Source of the DNA: JBBSEX01 sp038239345
GTDB lineage: Bacteria; Acidobacteriota; Terriglobia; Bryobacterales; Bryobacteraceae
Assembly (NCBI GenBank): GCA_038239345.1
Contig: JBBSEX010000001.1
Coordinates: 525,024 to 589,023 of the forward strand
Length of the DNA: 64,000 nt
Direction of reading: 5' to 3'
Made by a program: the position numbers and the translations under genes. The notes under the pieces were generated by a model that was given only the letters and a program-made list of their open reading frames with translations, was not told the DNA's origin and searched no databases. Shown here piece after piece: positions 51,145 to 59,382 of the stretch (positions are counted from its first letter, which is position 1; each line of letters opens with the position of its first letter).

Positions 51145-52388
51145 GAGTGAATATCGAACAGGATCGGCTGACGCACGAGCTGGCCACGCTGGCTACGTTT
51201 TCCGGCGTACCTAACCCCGCTGTCACGCGTGTCGTTTTCTCCGATGTGGATTTGCAAGCACGACAATACGTAAAGCAACTATGCGCCGCCGCCGGCCTGG
51301 TCATCCGTGAGGACGCGGCCGGCAACACTTTCGCTCGCTGGATTGGCGATGCACCCGACCTAGCCGCGATCGCCACCGGTTCGCATATCGATGCCATTCC
51401 CAGTTCAGGCCAGTATGATGGCACGGTCGGCGTGCTGGGTGGCCTCGAAGCCATCCGCGCCTTACAACGCAGTGGGTTCCAGCCGCACCGCTCAATCGAT
51501 CTTATTTTATTTACATCGGAAGAGCCCACTCGCTTTGGCGTCGGTTGTCTTGGCAGCCGATTGCTCTGCGGCGCACTCGAGGCATCGTCGGATCAGCGCC
51601 TCAGCGACAAAGAAGGACGCAGTTTACACGACGTTCGCAACGCCGCCGGTTTCAGCGGATCACTCGAGCAGGTCCGGTTATCGCCGGGTTGCTACGCCGG
51701 CTTCATTGAGCTGCACATTGAACAAGGTCCTCTGCTGGAACGTTCCGGGACGCCCGTGGGTATCGTCACCGCGATTGCCGCCCCCGCCGGACTGCGCGTG
51801 CAGATCGATGGCGAAGGTGGACATGCTGGCGCGATTCTAATGCCTCAGCGCCACGATGCTTTCCTCGCCGCCGCTGAAATCGCACTAGCCGTTGAGCAAG
51901 CGGCAATAAATACAGGCGCGATCGATAGTGTCGCCACGGCCGGCATTTGCGACATTTTCCCCGGAGCAGTGAATAGCATTCCCAGTCACGTCAAACTGGA
52001 ATTAGATATTCGCGATACCGATGTTGTACGGCGAGACGGTATGCTTCACGCCGTCCGTTCAGCGGCTCAGGACATTGCGGAACACCGCGGCGTCAAGATT
52101 CAATTTGATATCGTAAACGCCGATGATCCGGCGCAGTGCGATCCAGACATCATTGAAGCGATCGTACAATCCTGCCGTCAACATTCATCGGGTTTCCAGA
52201 AGATGATCAGCCGCGCTTATCACGACTCGCTCTTTGTCTCTCGCATTGCGCCCACGGCGATGATCTTCATCCCCTGTCGCAACGGCTATAGCCATAGACC
52301 GGACGAATATTCTTCCCCTGCGGCGATTCGCGATGGCGTTGCCGTACTGGCGGACGCTCTGGCGATTCTCAGCTTGCGCTCTGGCTAA
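51141..52388 (+). CDS. Ureidoglycolate amidohydrolase-like M20 hydrolase
   Basis: 415 residues. M20 ligands are in TGSHIDAIPSSGQYDGTVG, FTSEEPTRFG and HRPDEYSS. The segment SEEPTRFGVGCLGSRLLCG resembles plant ureidoglycolate amidohydrolases more than the first M20 protein of this operon does. I therefore assign the last step, (S)-ureidoglycolate to glyoxylate, CO2 and two ammonia; swapping roles with the M20 protein at 47904 cannot be excluded. The ATG at 51141 overlaps the allE stop. It is the last gene of the operon and shares its stop region with an opposing membrane protein gene. Confidence 0.8.
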   Translation: MRVNIEQDRLTHELATLATFSGVPNPAVTRVVFSDVDLQARQYVKQLCAAAGLVIREDAAGNTFARWIGDAPDLAAIATGSHIDAIPSSGQYDGTVGVLGGLEAIRALQRSGFQPHRSIDLILFTSEEPTRFGVGCLGSRLLCGALEASSDQRLSDKEGRSLHDVRNAAGFSGSLEQVRLSPGCYAGFIELHIEQGPLLERSGTPVGIVTAIAAPAGLRVQIDGEGGHAGAILMPQRHDAFLAAAEIALAVEQAAINTGAIDSVATAGICDIFPGAVNSIPSHVKLELDIRDTDVVRRDGMLHAVRSAAQDIAEHRGVKIQFDIVNADDPAQCDPDIIEAIVQSCRQHSSGFQKMISRAYHDSLFVSRIAPTAMIFIPCRNGYSHRPDEYSSPAAIRDGVAVLADALAILSLRSG

Positions 52389-52783
52389 GAAGGAGTTCCA
52401 GGTTGGAGGTCCCGCGAGAATTTACTCAGCAGCACCCAATAAACAATCCAACAAACGAGGCCTGCGATGGAGGCCAACCAACCAACGATCGGGACAATCG
52501 ATATGACGGTTAGAATGCACACCGCCAATCCAATCGTCCGCCCTGGAGAGGGATCGGCATTGGGAATATTACGCCTTTGAAACTCGTTGCGAAGAGACGC
52601 CGCGACATTGATGACAACTGCGAAATGCCAAAAAACATTGAATATAGGGATCAGCAGAAGCCACGGTTTACCGGGCGACATCGCTCTGGATTCCGGGGCG
52701 CACCGATTCAGGAGCTTTTGCAAAGTAAGGATATAGAAGATTGCCGGTATGAAGGCGAGCGATAGAAACCACGCCGGCGACAA
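52385..52783 (-). CDS. Hypothetical membrane protein, DUF4328-like
   Basis: 132 residues beginning at TTG 52783. Four hydrophobic segments are seen (about 4-20, 43-63, 85-98 and 102-120). The central PWLLLIPIFNVFWHFAVV and GWLASIAGLVCWIVYWVLL with the intervening basic residues are reminiscent of small DUF4328/YciC-like membrane proteins, but that is a loose match. Function unknown. It opposes the purine operon, the stop codons overlapping by four bases (52385-52388). A 34-bp gap separates it from the next minus-strand gene upstream. Confidence 0.7.
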   Translation of the reverse strand: MSPAWFLSLAFIPAIFYILTLQKLLNRCAPESRAMSPGKPWLLLIPIFNVFWHFAVVINVAASLRNEFQRRNIPNADPSPGRTIGLAVCILTVISIVPIVGWLASIAGLVCWIVYWVLLSKFSRDLQPGTPS

Positions 52784-52817
52784 TCAGTTCAGGAAGACCC
52801 AAGCTACGCATCGATCT

Positions 52818-53795
52818 TTAGGCCAGCGAAACGGAATCCCCGATTTTGTGCACTATCACCCGGCTTTCACCAGCCTTCTTGATGAAGCGTTCAATCGGTT
52901 CCAGCACCGGTTCGGCACTCAGATGGAATGTCTGATGATGCACCGGTAGAAAGATTTCAGCCCCCGCGGCATCGCCCATCTGCACGGCCTGCTCGGGGTT
53001 GCAGTGATAACGGATCCAAGGATTGTAGGCGCCGATCGGCATGATGGCCAAATCAATCGCCTTCGAAGTTTTCAGGGCCGCAAACGAACCGGTCATCGCC
53101 GTATCGCCGCCAAACAAAATCTTCCTCCCGCCAGCCTCGATCAGATATCCGTTGTAGCCGCGATAAACATCGGTCCGCACACGCGCTCCCCAGTGGTTCA
53201 CTTCGAACGCCTGCACTCGCACGGGACCTACTTGCGCCGACTCGCCCCAAGCCAGTTCCAGCACCTTCTTATATCGCCTCGGGCGCAACAAATCAGTCGT
53301 GCGTCGCGCCGTGATTACCGTGGTCTCGGGACCTTCCAGCTTTCGTAACGAGGGGATATCGAAATGGTCCATGTGGGCGTGCGAAAGTATCACCAGATCG
53401 ATCTTTGGAATATCCGCGATTCCCAGCGCGGGTGCCACAAGCCGCTTCAATCCGAGCGTTAAAGGTCCGATCCCGATTCCACAGCGTTCGCTAAACACCG
53501 GGTCGGTCAACATCGTAAAGCCGTCTATCTTCAACAGCACTGTCGAGTGTCCCAACCATGCGGCGTGGACGCCCGTATCTGACCATTGTTCCCATTGCGG
53601 CCTGCTGGGCGCGGGCAAAATGGTCTGCTTCATTTCGGTCGCATATTGCTGCCAGAAACTAGGTGCGGCCCGATATAATCCCGTGCCCACGGCCGCCAGA
53701 CCAGTCACTCCCAACCCGGCAACCCATGTCCGGCGCTGCGGCTTGGTTCGTTTGGTTCTAAGTTCCAAACCGCTCCTCTTTCCATGGGTCGCCAC
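52818..53795 (-). CDS. MBL-fold metallo-hydrolase (NAPE-PLD/UlaG-like), membrane-anchored
   Basis: 325 residues. An N-terminal basic stretch and one hydrophobic segment (about 24-42) suggest export or anchoring. The MBL metal motif is LSHAHMDHFDIP (HxHxDH, about residues 138-149), with further ligands in VNHWGARV, FGGDTAMTG and PVHHQTF. LGHSTVLLKIDG and LTDPVF are the typical first strands of the NAPE-hydrolysing phospholipase D/RomA group. The substrate is unknown. The GTG start at 53795 makes it overlap the upstream molybdoenzyme gene by 38 bp, so the two genes are presumably cotranscribed. Confidence 0.85.
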   Translation of the reverse strand: MATHGKRSGLELRTKRTKPQRRTWVAGLGVTGLAAVGTGLYRAAPSFWQQYATEMKQTILPAPSRPQWEQWSDTGVHAAWLGHSTVLLKIDGFTMLTDPVFSERCGIGIGPLTLGLKRLVAPALGIADIPKIDLVILSHAHMDHFDIPSLRKLEGPETTVITARRTTDLLRPRRYKKVLELAWGESAQVGPVRVQAFEVNHWGARVRTDVYRGYNGYLIEAGGRKILFGGDTAMTGSFAALKTSKAIDLAIMPIGAYNPWIRYHCNPEQAVQMGDAAGAEIFLPVHHQTFHLSAEPVLEPIERFIKKAGESRVIVHKIGDSVSLA

Positions 53796-54438
53796 GCATG
53801 TGATAACCGTTTCTTTCCCAGAAGCCGGCCTTATCGCGATCGCGAAACTCGACGCCGGCTACCCACTTGGCGCTCTTCCAGGCGTATAACCGTGGAATGA
53901 TAAGCCGCGCCGGCCCACCATGCTCGATGGACAGTGGCTCCCCATCGTGTGAGATCGCTACCAGCGCATCGTCGGCAAGGAAATCGGCGAGGGGAAGATT
54001 TGTCGTCCAGCCGTGATCGTAGCCGAAAATCGACACGAACTTAGCTTCCGGTTTCACGCCGCCACAGCGTTCCATGAGTTCACGAGTCGCGACGCCCTCC
54101 CATAAATTGCCAAGTCGGGACCAACGCGTCACGCAATGGAAATCGGAGAATACTTTCACACGCGGCAAAGCCAGAAAGCTTTCCCAGTCCAGTGCCAGCG
54201 GCTGATTCACGAGGCCCTCTAGCGCGAACTTCCAGCGCTGCGTATCGATGTCGGGCGCGCCGCTCGCATCAAGCACGGGCCACTTCTTCGTTCTCGATTG
54301 CCCCGACGGAATTCGGTTCGGCCGCCGGGTATCCGGGCTGACAATGATGCCTTCCGCAAGACCGTCGGGAACCGCGATCGCCTCGTCCTGGTTTTTGGTC
54401 GAGTCCATGGAAAACATGTTCTTCGCCCACGCGAACAT
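53758..54438 (-). CDS. Sulfite oxidase-like/YedY-type molybdopterin oxidoreductase
   Basis: 226 residues from the chosen ATG (54438). The sulfite-oxidase fold is recognisable: VFSDFHCVTRWS with the Cys that binds molybdenum (about residue 100), GVATRELMERCGGV, and SIEHGGPARLIIPRLYAWK, the cofactor-pocket signature. It has no Tat signal and no haem, so unlike MsrP (YedY) it appears cytoplasmic. Related small proteins are annotated as sulfite-oxidase-like with unknown substrates. An in-frame GTG at 54462 and a Met at about residue 11 (MDSTKNQ) are alternative starts. Overlap with the MBL gene is 38 bp. Confidence 0.85.
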   Translation of the reverse strand: MFAWAKNMFSMDSTKNQDEAIAVPDGLAEGIIVSPDTRRPNRIPSGQSRTKKWPVLDASGAPDIDTQRWKFALEGLVNQPLALDWESFLALPRVKVFSDFHCVTRWSRLGNLWEGVATRELMERCGGVKPEAKFVSIFGYDHGWTTNLPLADFLADDALVAISHDGEPLSIEHGGPARLIIPRLYAWKSAKWVAGVEFRDRDKAGFWERNGYHMRGDPWKEERFGT

Positions 54439-54552
54439 ACTATTTAGATGATAACGAATCACTCAACAGTGAGGCCGCGCGACGAGGCGCTCCATCGATT
54501 CGCGAACAACGGATATGAAAAGCGGTTTCAAAAGTGCGGATACACCATGGGA

Positions 54553-56613
54553 CTATCTTCCCGAAGTCGCAGTCACCGCCGGCCCCGTGCCGGGCTTCAA
54601 ATATTTGTCATACCAGGCGACGTAGCGTTCCAGGCGATCCCGTACAAAGCTAGGCTTGGTGATGCCGTGGAATTGGCCGGGATAGACCACCAGTTGCGTG
54701 GGAATTCCCAGAGACCGCAGCGCTTGATACATCTGTTCACTGCCGACGATCGGGACATTGAAATCCTTGTCGCCGCCCATGAACAGTGTCGGGGTCTTGA
54801 TCCGGTCAGCCTTGAAGAACGGATAGGAAATCTTCACCCATGCTTCCGGATTGGTCCATGGCGCACCAAGCTCATGATCGTATTGATAAGTGTATTGATC
54901 CACGCCGTACATGGAGATTTGATTCGCGCTACCCGCCCCGCTGATGGCTGCTTTGAAGCGCGTATCGCTGGCGATCGTGTAGTCCGTCAAGATGCCGCCG
55001 TAGCTCCATCCGCCGATTCCTAATCGATCGGGGTCGGCGATACCCATGCCGATGACATGATCGACTCCAGCAAGTAAATCGGCCACTTCACGATTCCCCC
55101 AGTCGGCGAAAATGCTTTCTCCGAACTTAGATCCACGTCCGGCGCTACCGCGATAGTTGATCGCGATAACGACATAACCATGCGCCGCTAAAAATTGTTT
55201 TTCGAACTGAAAACTATGCGCGTCCTGGCCATTCGGGCCTCCGTGTATGCGGAGAAGCGTGGGATATTTCTTGCCCTTTTCGTAACCCGGCGGCAGCGTG
55301 ACTATGCCGTGAACTTCCGTGCCATCCTTACTCTTAAAGTTAATGTCTTCCGATTGGCCGAGATTCAGTTGGGCAAGCAATTCTTCGTTGTGCGAGGTCA
55401 GCTTGCGTAGGCTGCCGCCTTCGAGCGCGTACACTTCCGATGGCGCCGTATCGGTAGAAACTAGCACGGCCGTATGTCCGCCCGCGCTCGATTGAGCGAA
55501 CACTACTTGCGATCCGCCAATCAAACGCTCCACCGCTCCGCCGCTGACGGGAACGCGGGACGGGTACTCCGCGCGATCATCCGTCACCAGGAATGTAATC
55601 GATTTACCGTCGGGCGAGAAGACGGGCGAGGAAACGCCGCGATCCAGCTTTTCCGTAACCAGGCGCGGCGCGCCACCAGCCGCGGGAACGACGGCGAGGC
55701 GGTTCAAACTATACGCCGAGTACTTCGGATCGCTACCTTGTGTGTATGCGATCAGCGTGCTGTCGGCGCTCCAAGCCAGCTTGCCGCCGTCAGGACCCGT
55801 CCAGGTAGTCAATTTTCGTATCGCCGCGCCAGGGACTGCGTCGGCGACAAATACATCGCTGTTATGGCTGCGATCCCAATCGGCGTCGCGGTTGCTCACG
55901 AAGGCGATCTTCGTGCCGTCGGGCGACCACTCCGGGTTGTTCTCATCGAAATCCTTTTCCCGGGTGAGAGCATCGAGCTTCTTCGATTCGATATTGTAGA
56001 GATAAATCAGGCTGCGATTGGTGCTGCTCAGATAGCCTTGAATATCCTGCTTGAAGTGATAGCGATCCAGCACAATCGGCTTTGAAGGCGGAGGTGTTGC
56101 GGGCGGCTTGGCGGGGTCCGGCTCGGGTTCATCCAGCACCGACATTACCAGCGCTAGACGCTTGGAATCGGGCGACCAATGATAATCGGAAAGACGCTTA
56201 TCCTTAAACTCCGTCAGCTGATGGGCTTCCCCACCCCGCCGATCTAACAACCAGATCTGGCTGCCCTTGGCCTTACCGGCACGCGAAGAAGTGAACGCCA
56301 GATACTTACCGTCAGGACTCCAGCGTGGCGACGACTCCGCTTCCGGGCTGTAGGTCAGGCGGATGTTTTGCGAGCCGTCCGAGCTGACCATCCAAACATC
56401 GGTATCGCGCTTATCAGCCGTCTTGTCAACGGTGCTCACCGTGTAGGCGACCCACTTGCCATCGGGAGAAACCTGAGGATCCCCGACGTCTTTAAAGTTC
56501 ACAAGATCATCGATATTTAAAATGCGGCGTGTCGTTGGTTGGGCAAGCAGGCTGGCGGCCAAGGCGAGTGCGCCGCCGCACCGTACGAACTGACTGAACC
56601 TCATCAGGGACAT
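54553..56613 (-). CDS. S9 family serine peptidase (dipeptidyl/acylaminoacyl peptidase type), secreted
   Basis: About 686 residues. After a signal peptide (to about residue 24) lies a WD40/TolB-like propeller with repeated SPDGK-type turns (VSPDGKWVAY, WSPDGKYLAF, WSPDSKRLAL, WSPDGTKIAF, FSPDGKSITF). The C-terminal catalytic domain has the nucleophile in GIGGWSYGGILTDY, the Asp in FMGGDKDFNVPI, and the His in PGQFHGITKP. It cleaves short peptides outside the cytoplasm. I chose the ATG at 56613 (MSLMRFSQ); the ATG at 56604 is equally good. Divergent from the exonuclease III gene with about 108 bp between. Confidence 0.93.
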   Translation of the reverse strand: MSLMRFSQFVRCGGALALAASLLAQPTTRRILNIDDLVNFKDVGDPQVSPDGKWVAYTVSTVDKTADKRDTDVWMVSSDGSQNIRLTYSPEAESSPRWSPDGKYLAFTSSRAGKAKGSQIWLLDRRGGEAHQLTEFKDKRLSDYHWSPDSKRLALVMSVLDEPEPDPAKPPATPPPSKPIVLDRYHFKQDIQGYLSSTNRSLIYLYNIESKKLDALTREKDFDENNPEWSPDGTKIAFVSNRDADWDRSHNSDVFVADAVPGAAIRKLTTWTGPDGGKLAWSADSTLIAYTQGSDPKYSAYSLNRLAVVPAAGGAPRLVTEKLDRGVSSPVFSPDGKSITFLVTDDRAEYPSRVPVSGGAVERLIGGSQVVFAQSSAGGHTAVLVSTDTAPSEVYALEGGSLRKLTSHNEELLAQLNLGQSEDINFKSKDGTEVHGIVTLPPGYEKGKKYPTLLRIHGGPNGQDAHSFQFEKQFLAAHGYVVIAINYRGSAGRGSKFGESIFADWGNREVADLLAGVDHVIGMGIADPDRLGIGGWSYGGILTDYTIASDTRFKAAISGAGSANQISMYGVDQYTYQYDHELGAPWTNPEAWVKISYPFFKADRIKTPTLFMGGDKDFNVPIVGSEQMYQALRSLGIPTQLVVYPGQFHGITKPSFVRDRLERYVAWYDKYLKPGTGPAVTATSGR

Positions 56614-56721
56614 GATAGGACATGATACCCGCTTTCCAAGAATTGCGCTGCCGACGCCGGGCATAAACCTGCAGCGGAGAAATGTCCTGAAACCAAAACG
56701 TGTTCTTCTAACTCTAGAAAC

Positions 56722-57504
56722 TTGACGAAATTGAAAATCGCAACTTACAACGTGAATTCTATTCGCCGCCGCTTGCCGCTAGTGCTGGATTGGCTGGCGA
56801 AACATTCCCCGGACATTTTGTGCCTTCAGGAAACGAAAGTGCAAGACGCGGATTTTCCAGCCGAAGCTCTGGAGGCCGCTGGATATCATGTGTCTTTTCG
56901 CGGCATGAAGGCCTACAACGGAGTGGCGACACTCAGCAAACAGGCGCCCGGGCAGGTGATCCACGGCCTGCACAACGGAGCGGATAACGAGGATGTGCGA
57001 ATCTTACAAACCGTGATCGGCGGGATTCCAATCATCAACACTTATGTTCCGCAGGGTTACCTTATCACCTCTGAAAAGTATCTTTACAAACTCGAATGGT
57101 TCGGCCGCCTTCTGCCCTACTTCAAAGAACATCTGGATCCAGCGAAACCTGCTCTATGGGTTGGTGACCTTAACGTGGCACCCGAGCCGATCGACGTCTA
57201 TCACCCGGATCGCCGCGTAAATGACGTGGACTTTCACATCGACGCCAGGATGGCGTACCAACGAGCGTTAGCTTGGGGCTTTGTCGACGTCTTCCGCAAG
57301 CTTCATCCCGAGCGGGTTCAGTATACCTATTGGGATTTCTTCCGGAATGCGTTCAAGAATAATTTGGGTTGGCGGATTGACCATATACTGGCCACTGCTC
57401 CGTTAGCGGCGCAGTGCGGCAAGGCGGACGTGGATGTAGACCCGCGAGCGGCGGAGGGAGCTTCCGACCACACGATCGTCTGGGCGGAATTCGATATCGA
57501 ATAA
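56722..57504 (+). CDS. xthA: Exodeoxyribonuclease III
   Basis: 260 residues, full length. The metal-binding motifs of the exonuclease-endonuclease-phosphatase family are complete: KIATYNVNSIRRR with Asn, LCLQETKVQD with the metal-binding Glu, NTYVPQG, WVGDLNVAPEPIDVYHP with Asp and Asn, and WRIDHILAT with the final DHTI. It nicks DNA at abasic sites and digests 3' ends during base excision repair. It starts at TTG 56722 and has no strong ribosome binding site. It converges on the YihY/BrkB gene with 11 bp between. Confidence 0.94.
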   Translation: MTKLKIATYNVNSIRRRLPLVLDWLAKHSPDILCLQETKVQDADFPAEALEAAGYHVSFRGMKAYNGVATLSKQAPGQVIHGLHNGADNEDVRILQTVIGGIPIINTYVPQGYLITSEKYLYKLEWFGRLLPYFKEHLDPAKPALWVGDLNVAPEPIDVYHPDRRVNDVDFHIDARMAYQRALAWGFVDVFRKLHPERVQYTYWDFFRNAFKNNLGWRIDHILATAPLAAQCGKADVDVDPRAAEGASDHTIVWAEFDIE

Positions 57505-57515
57505 CTGAAGGTCTT

Positions 57516-58355
57516 TTACGCTTCGCTCGGTTGCGGACGAGACAACACGCGAGTAAATTCCGCGCCAAAAAAGAAGATCATCGACGAGTAATAAACCCAA
57601 ACAATCACCACCACCAAAGATCCGCCAGCCCCGTAAGCCGAGCCTACACCAGCTTTGCCCAGATACAACCCGATCAGGAATTTACCAAGCGTGAAGAGGA
57701 AGGCGGTGGCCACCGATCCGGCCCATACCTCCCGCCATGTGATTTTCGTCTCGGGCACATATTTGAAGATCAAGGCAAAGAGGACGGAGATTCCTACGAA
57801 TGACACGACGAAATTGATCGCCGTGAGGACGATCTCCGGCATCGGCAACACTCCCCCGAAGAACTTGCCCATCGCCGCCAATCCAGCGCTCAGCACCAGC
57901 GAGACCAGTAAAAGAAATCCGATGGCCAAGACCATGCCAAAGGAGAAGAAGCGATCTTTGATGAGGCCCGTTACGCCGCTTCCCGATACTGGCTTGACGT
58001 CCCAGATTTTGTTTAAAGCGGACCTAAGTTCGCCGAATACGCCCGACGCCCCGAACAGAAGTGTAACCACTCCAAGGATGGAAGCAACAATGCCGGAAGC
58101 GGGTTTCTGGGCATGCTCAATCATGGTTTTAACGGCGTTTGCTCCATCCGATCCAATGATGCTCTGCACCTCATTTATGATTTGATCCTGCGCGTTGGAA
58201 TGGCCGAAAACCAAGGCAACCACGGCGATCACTAAAATCACCAGGGGTGCCAGGGAAAGAATAGTGTAAAAGGCAAGGGCTGCGCCTAACCGGGGAGCTT
58301 CGTGATCGTTCCACGCTGAAAACGTTTGCCGCGTCACGGACCAAAGATTTTTCAT
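57516..58355 (-). CDS. YihY/virulence factor BrkB family membrane protein
   Basis: 279 residues with about six membrane helices. The N-terminal FSAWNDHEAPRLGAALAFY and the central FGASGVFGELRSALNKIWDV are the family signatures, as is FKYVPETKITWREVW with the following loop; the protein ends near YSSMIFFFGAEFTRVLS. Family members (once mis-called RNase BN) are thought to be inner-membrane transport or sensing proteins, but their role is not known. An upstream gap of 65 bp separates it from the nucleoside-hydrolase-like gene on the same strand. Confidence 0.93.
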   Translation of the reverse strand: MKNLWSVTRQTFSAWNDHEAPRLGAALAFYTILSLAPLVILVIAVVALVFGHSNAQDQIINEVQSIIGSDGANAVKTMIEHAQKPASGIVASILGVVTLLFGASGVFGELRSALNKIWDVKPVSGSGVTGLIKDRFFSFGMVLAIGFLLLVSLVLSAGLAAMGKFFGGVLPMPEIVLTAINFVVSFVGISVLFALIFKYVPETKITWREVWAGSVATAFLFTLGKFLIGLYLGKAGVGSAYGAGGSLVVVIVWVYYSSMIFFFGAEFTRVLSRPQPSEA

Positions 58356-58420
58356 CAGGGCTGCGTGCCCTCCTCATCATCCCGTTAGATGAGGCAAAGC
58401 GCGCGACATCACAATATTAC

Positions 58421-59380
58421 TCAAGCGGTGCTCTTCGGAGCGGGGCGGCGCACAACCGGTTTGGCGCTACAGGCCCCAATATACGCCTGGACGATCTTCT
58501 CCTTCTGGTTTGGAGACGCAACCAGGCTGCGATGCTTCCCTTCCCTTGACTCCTGAAAAGTCAGCTTGCCATGGTCGGAAACGTTGAGCGTGCCCTGGTC
58601 AGATAGCTGAAACATTCCGCTCTCACTATGTATCGCGTAGAGCATTGCCGCTAGATCCCAACTTGGCGCGTCGTAAGGCATGGGTTGGTAGGCGCGATAA
58701 GCATCCACCACGGGATGATCCGGGGTCCAGCTGAAATCCTTTTCTATGCTCGATGCCGGGAATGGAATCGACTCTCCCAACTCGCGCGAGCAAAACACGA
58801 TTGCCCCCGGCCATGTGTCGAGCATGGTTCTGGCCGCCTTGACATCTCGCACCGTCCCGCAATCGCACACGATCAAAGTCTTTACTTTGGCCGCGACCAG
58901 ATCTCGCACACCCGGCAGTTCGATCGCGCTGGCCAAGATCGTGGAAGGCGTACTCCAGATAATCACGGCGCTCTTATCCGCTTGCCCGGTTAGCGAATTG
59001 CGAACTAGCGCCAACACTTCCGACGTATCGCTCACCTTGCGGATACCCCGCGGATACAGAGGTCCGCCCTTCTCGTTGCGCCGGTCCAGGACGGCCTGCG
59101 TCATCAGCCCGTCTGGCGGAAGTGTTTCGTTGGCGGCTAAACCTACGGGAAGGCGATTGTTGGAATCCGGAATGCGGCCTCCAGAGTAGAAATACCCCAA
59201 GGCATCGCAAAACATCGCGGCGCCCAATCCCGATCCAGCGATTGCGATCGCCGTAATGCGCGCTTCTTTTTTGCCCGAATAAAAGTGGAGCAGGGCCAGC
59301 GCCAGAACCGCATCCGGCCGGCTCATCGTAGTGTTGTAAATGATTCCTGAAGGCGGCTTGCCCTGACCAGAAAATTGCAT
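58421..59380 (-). CDS. Nucleoside hydrolase-like protein lacking the N-terminal Asp cluster
   Basis: 319 residues. Along most of the length it resembles inosine-uridine-type nucleoside hydrolases: VLALALLHFYSG at the start of the fold, the central VKTLIVCDCGTVRDV with ESIPFPASS, and VDAYRAYQ followed by SWDLAAMLYAI, where the last Asp of the calcium site normally lies. The N-terminal calcium site DTDxGxDDA is missing: the matching place reads YNTTMSRPDAVL. It is thus likely not a normal nucleosidase. No signal peptide is seen. It begins two bases after the DUF1552 gene and forms the end of a three-gene operon. The C-terminus has a Pro/Lys tail. Confidence 0.75.
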   Translation of the reverse strand: MQFSGQGKPPSGIIYNTTMSRPDAVLALALLHFYSGKKEARITAIAIAGSGLGAAMFCDALGYFYSGGRIPDSNNRLPVGLAANETLPPDGLMTQAVLDRRNEKGGPLYPRGIRKVSDTSEVLALVRNSLTGQADKSAVIIWSTPSTILASAIELPGVRDLVAAKVKTLIVCDCGTVRDVKAARTMLDTWPGAIVFCSRELGESIPFPASSIEKDFSWTPDHPVVDAYRAYQPMPYDAPSWDLAAMLYAIHSESGMFQLSDQGTLNVSDHGKLTFQESREGKHRSLVASPNQKEKIVQAYIGACSAKPVVRRPAPKSTA

Positions 59381-59382
59381 GC

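Noticed and set aside
54448..55023. 191-codon open frame on the plus strand.
   Set aside because: It is antisense to the catalytic domain of the S9 peptidase and shows no motif.
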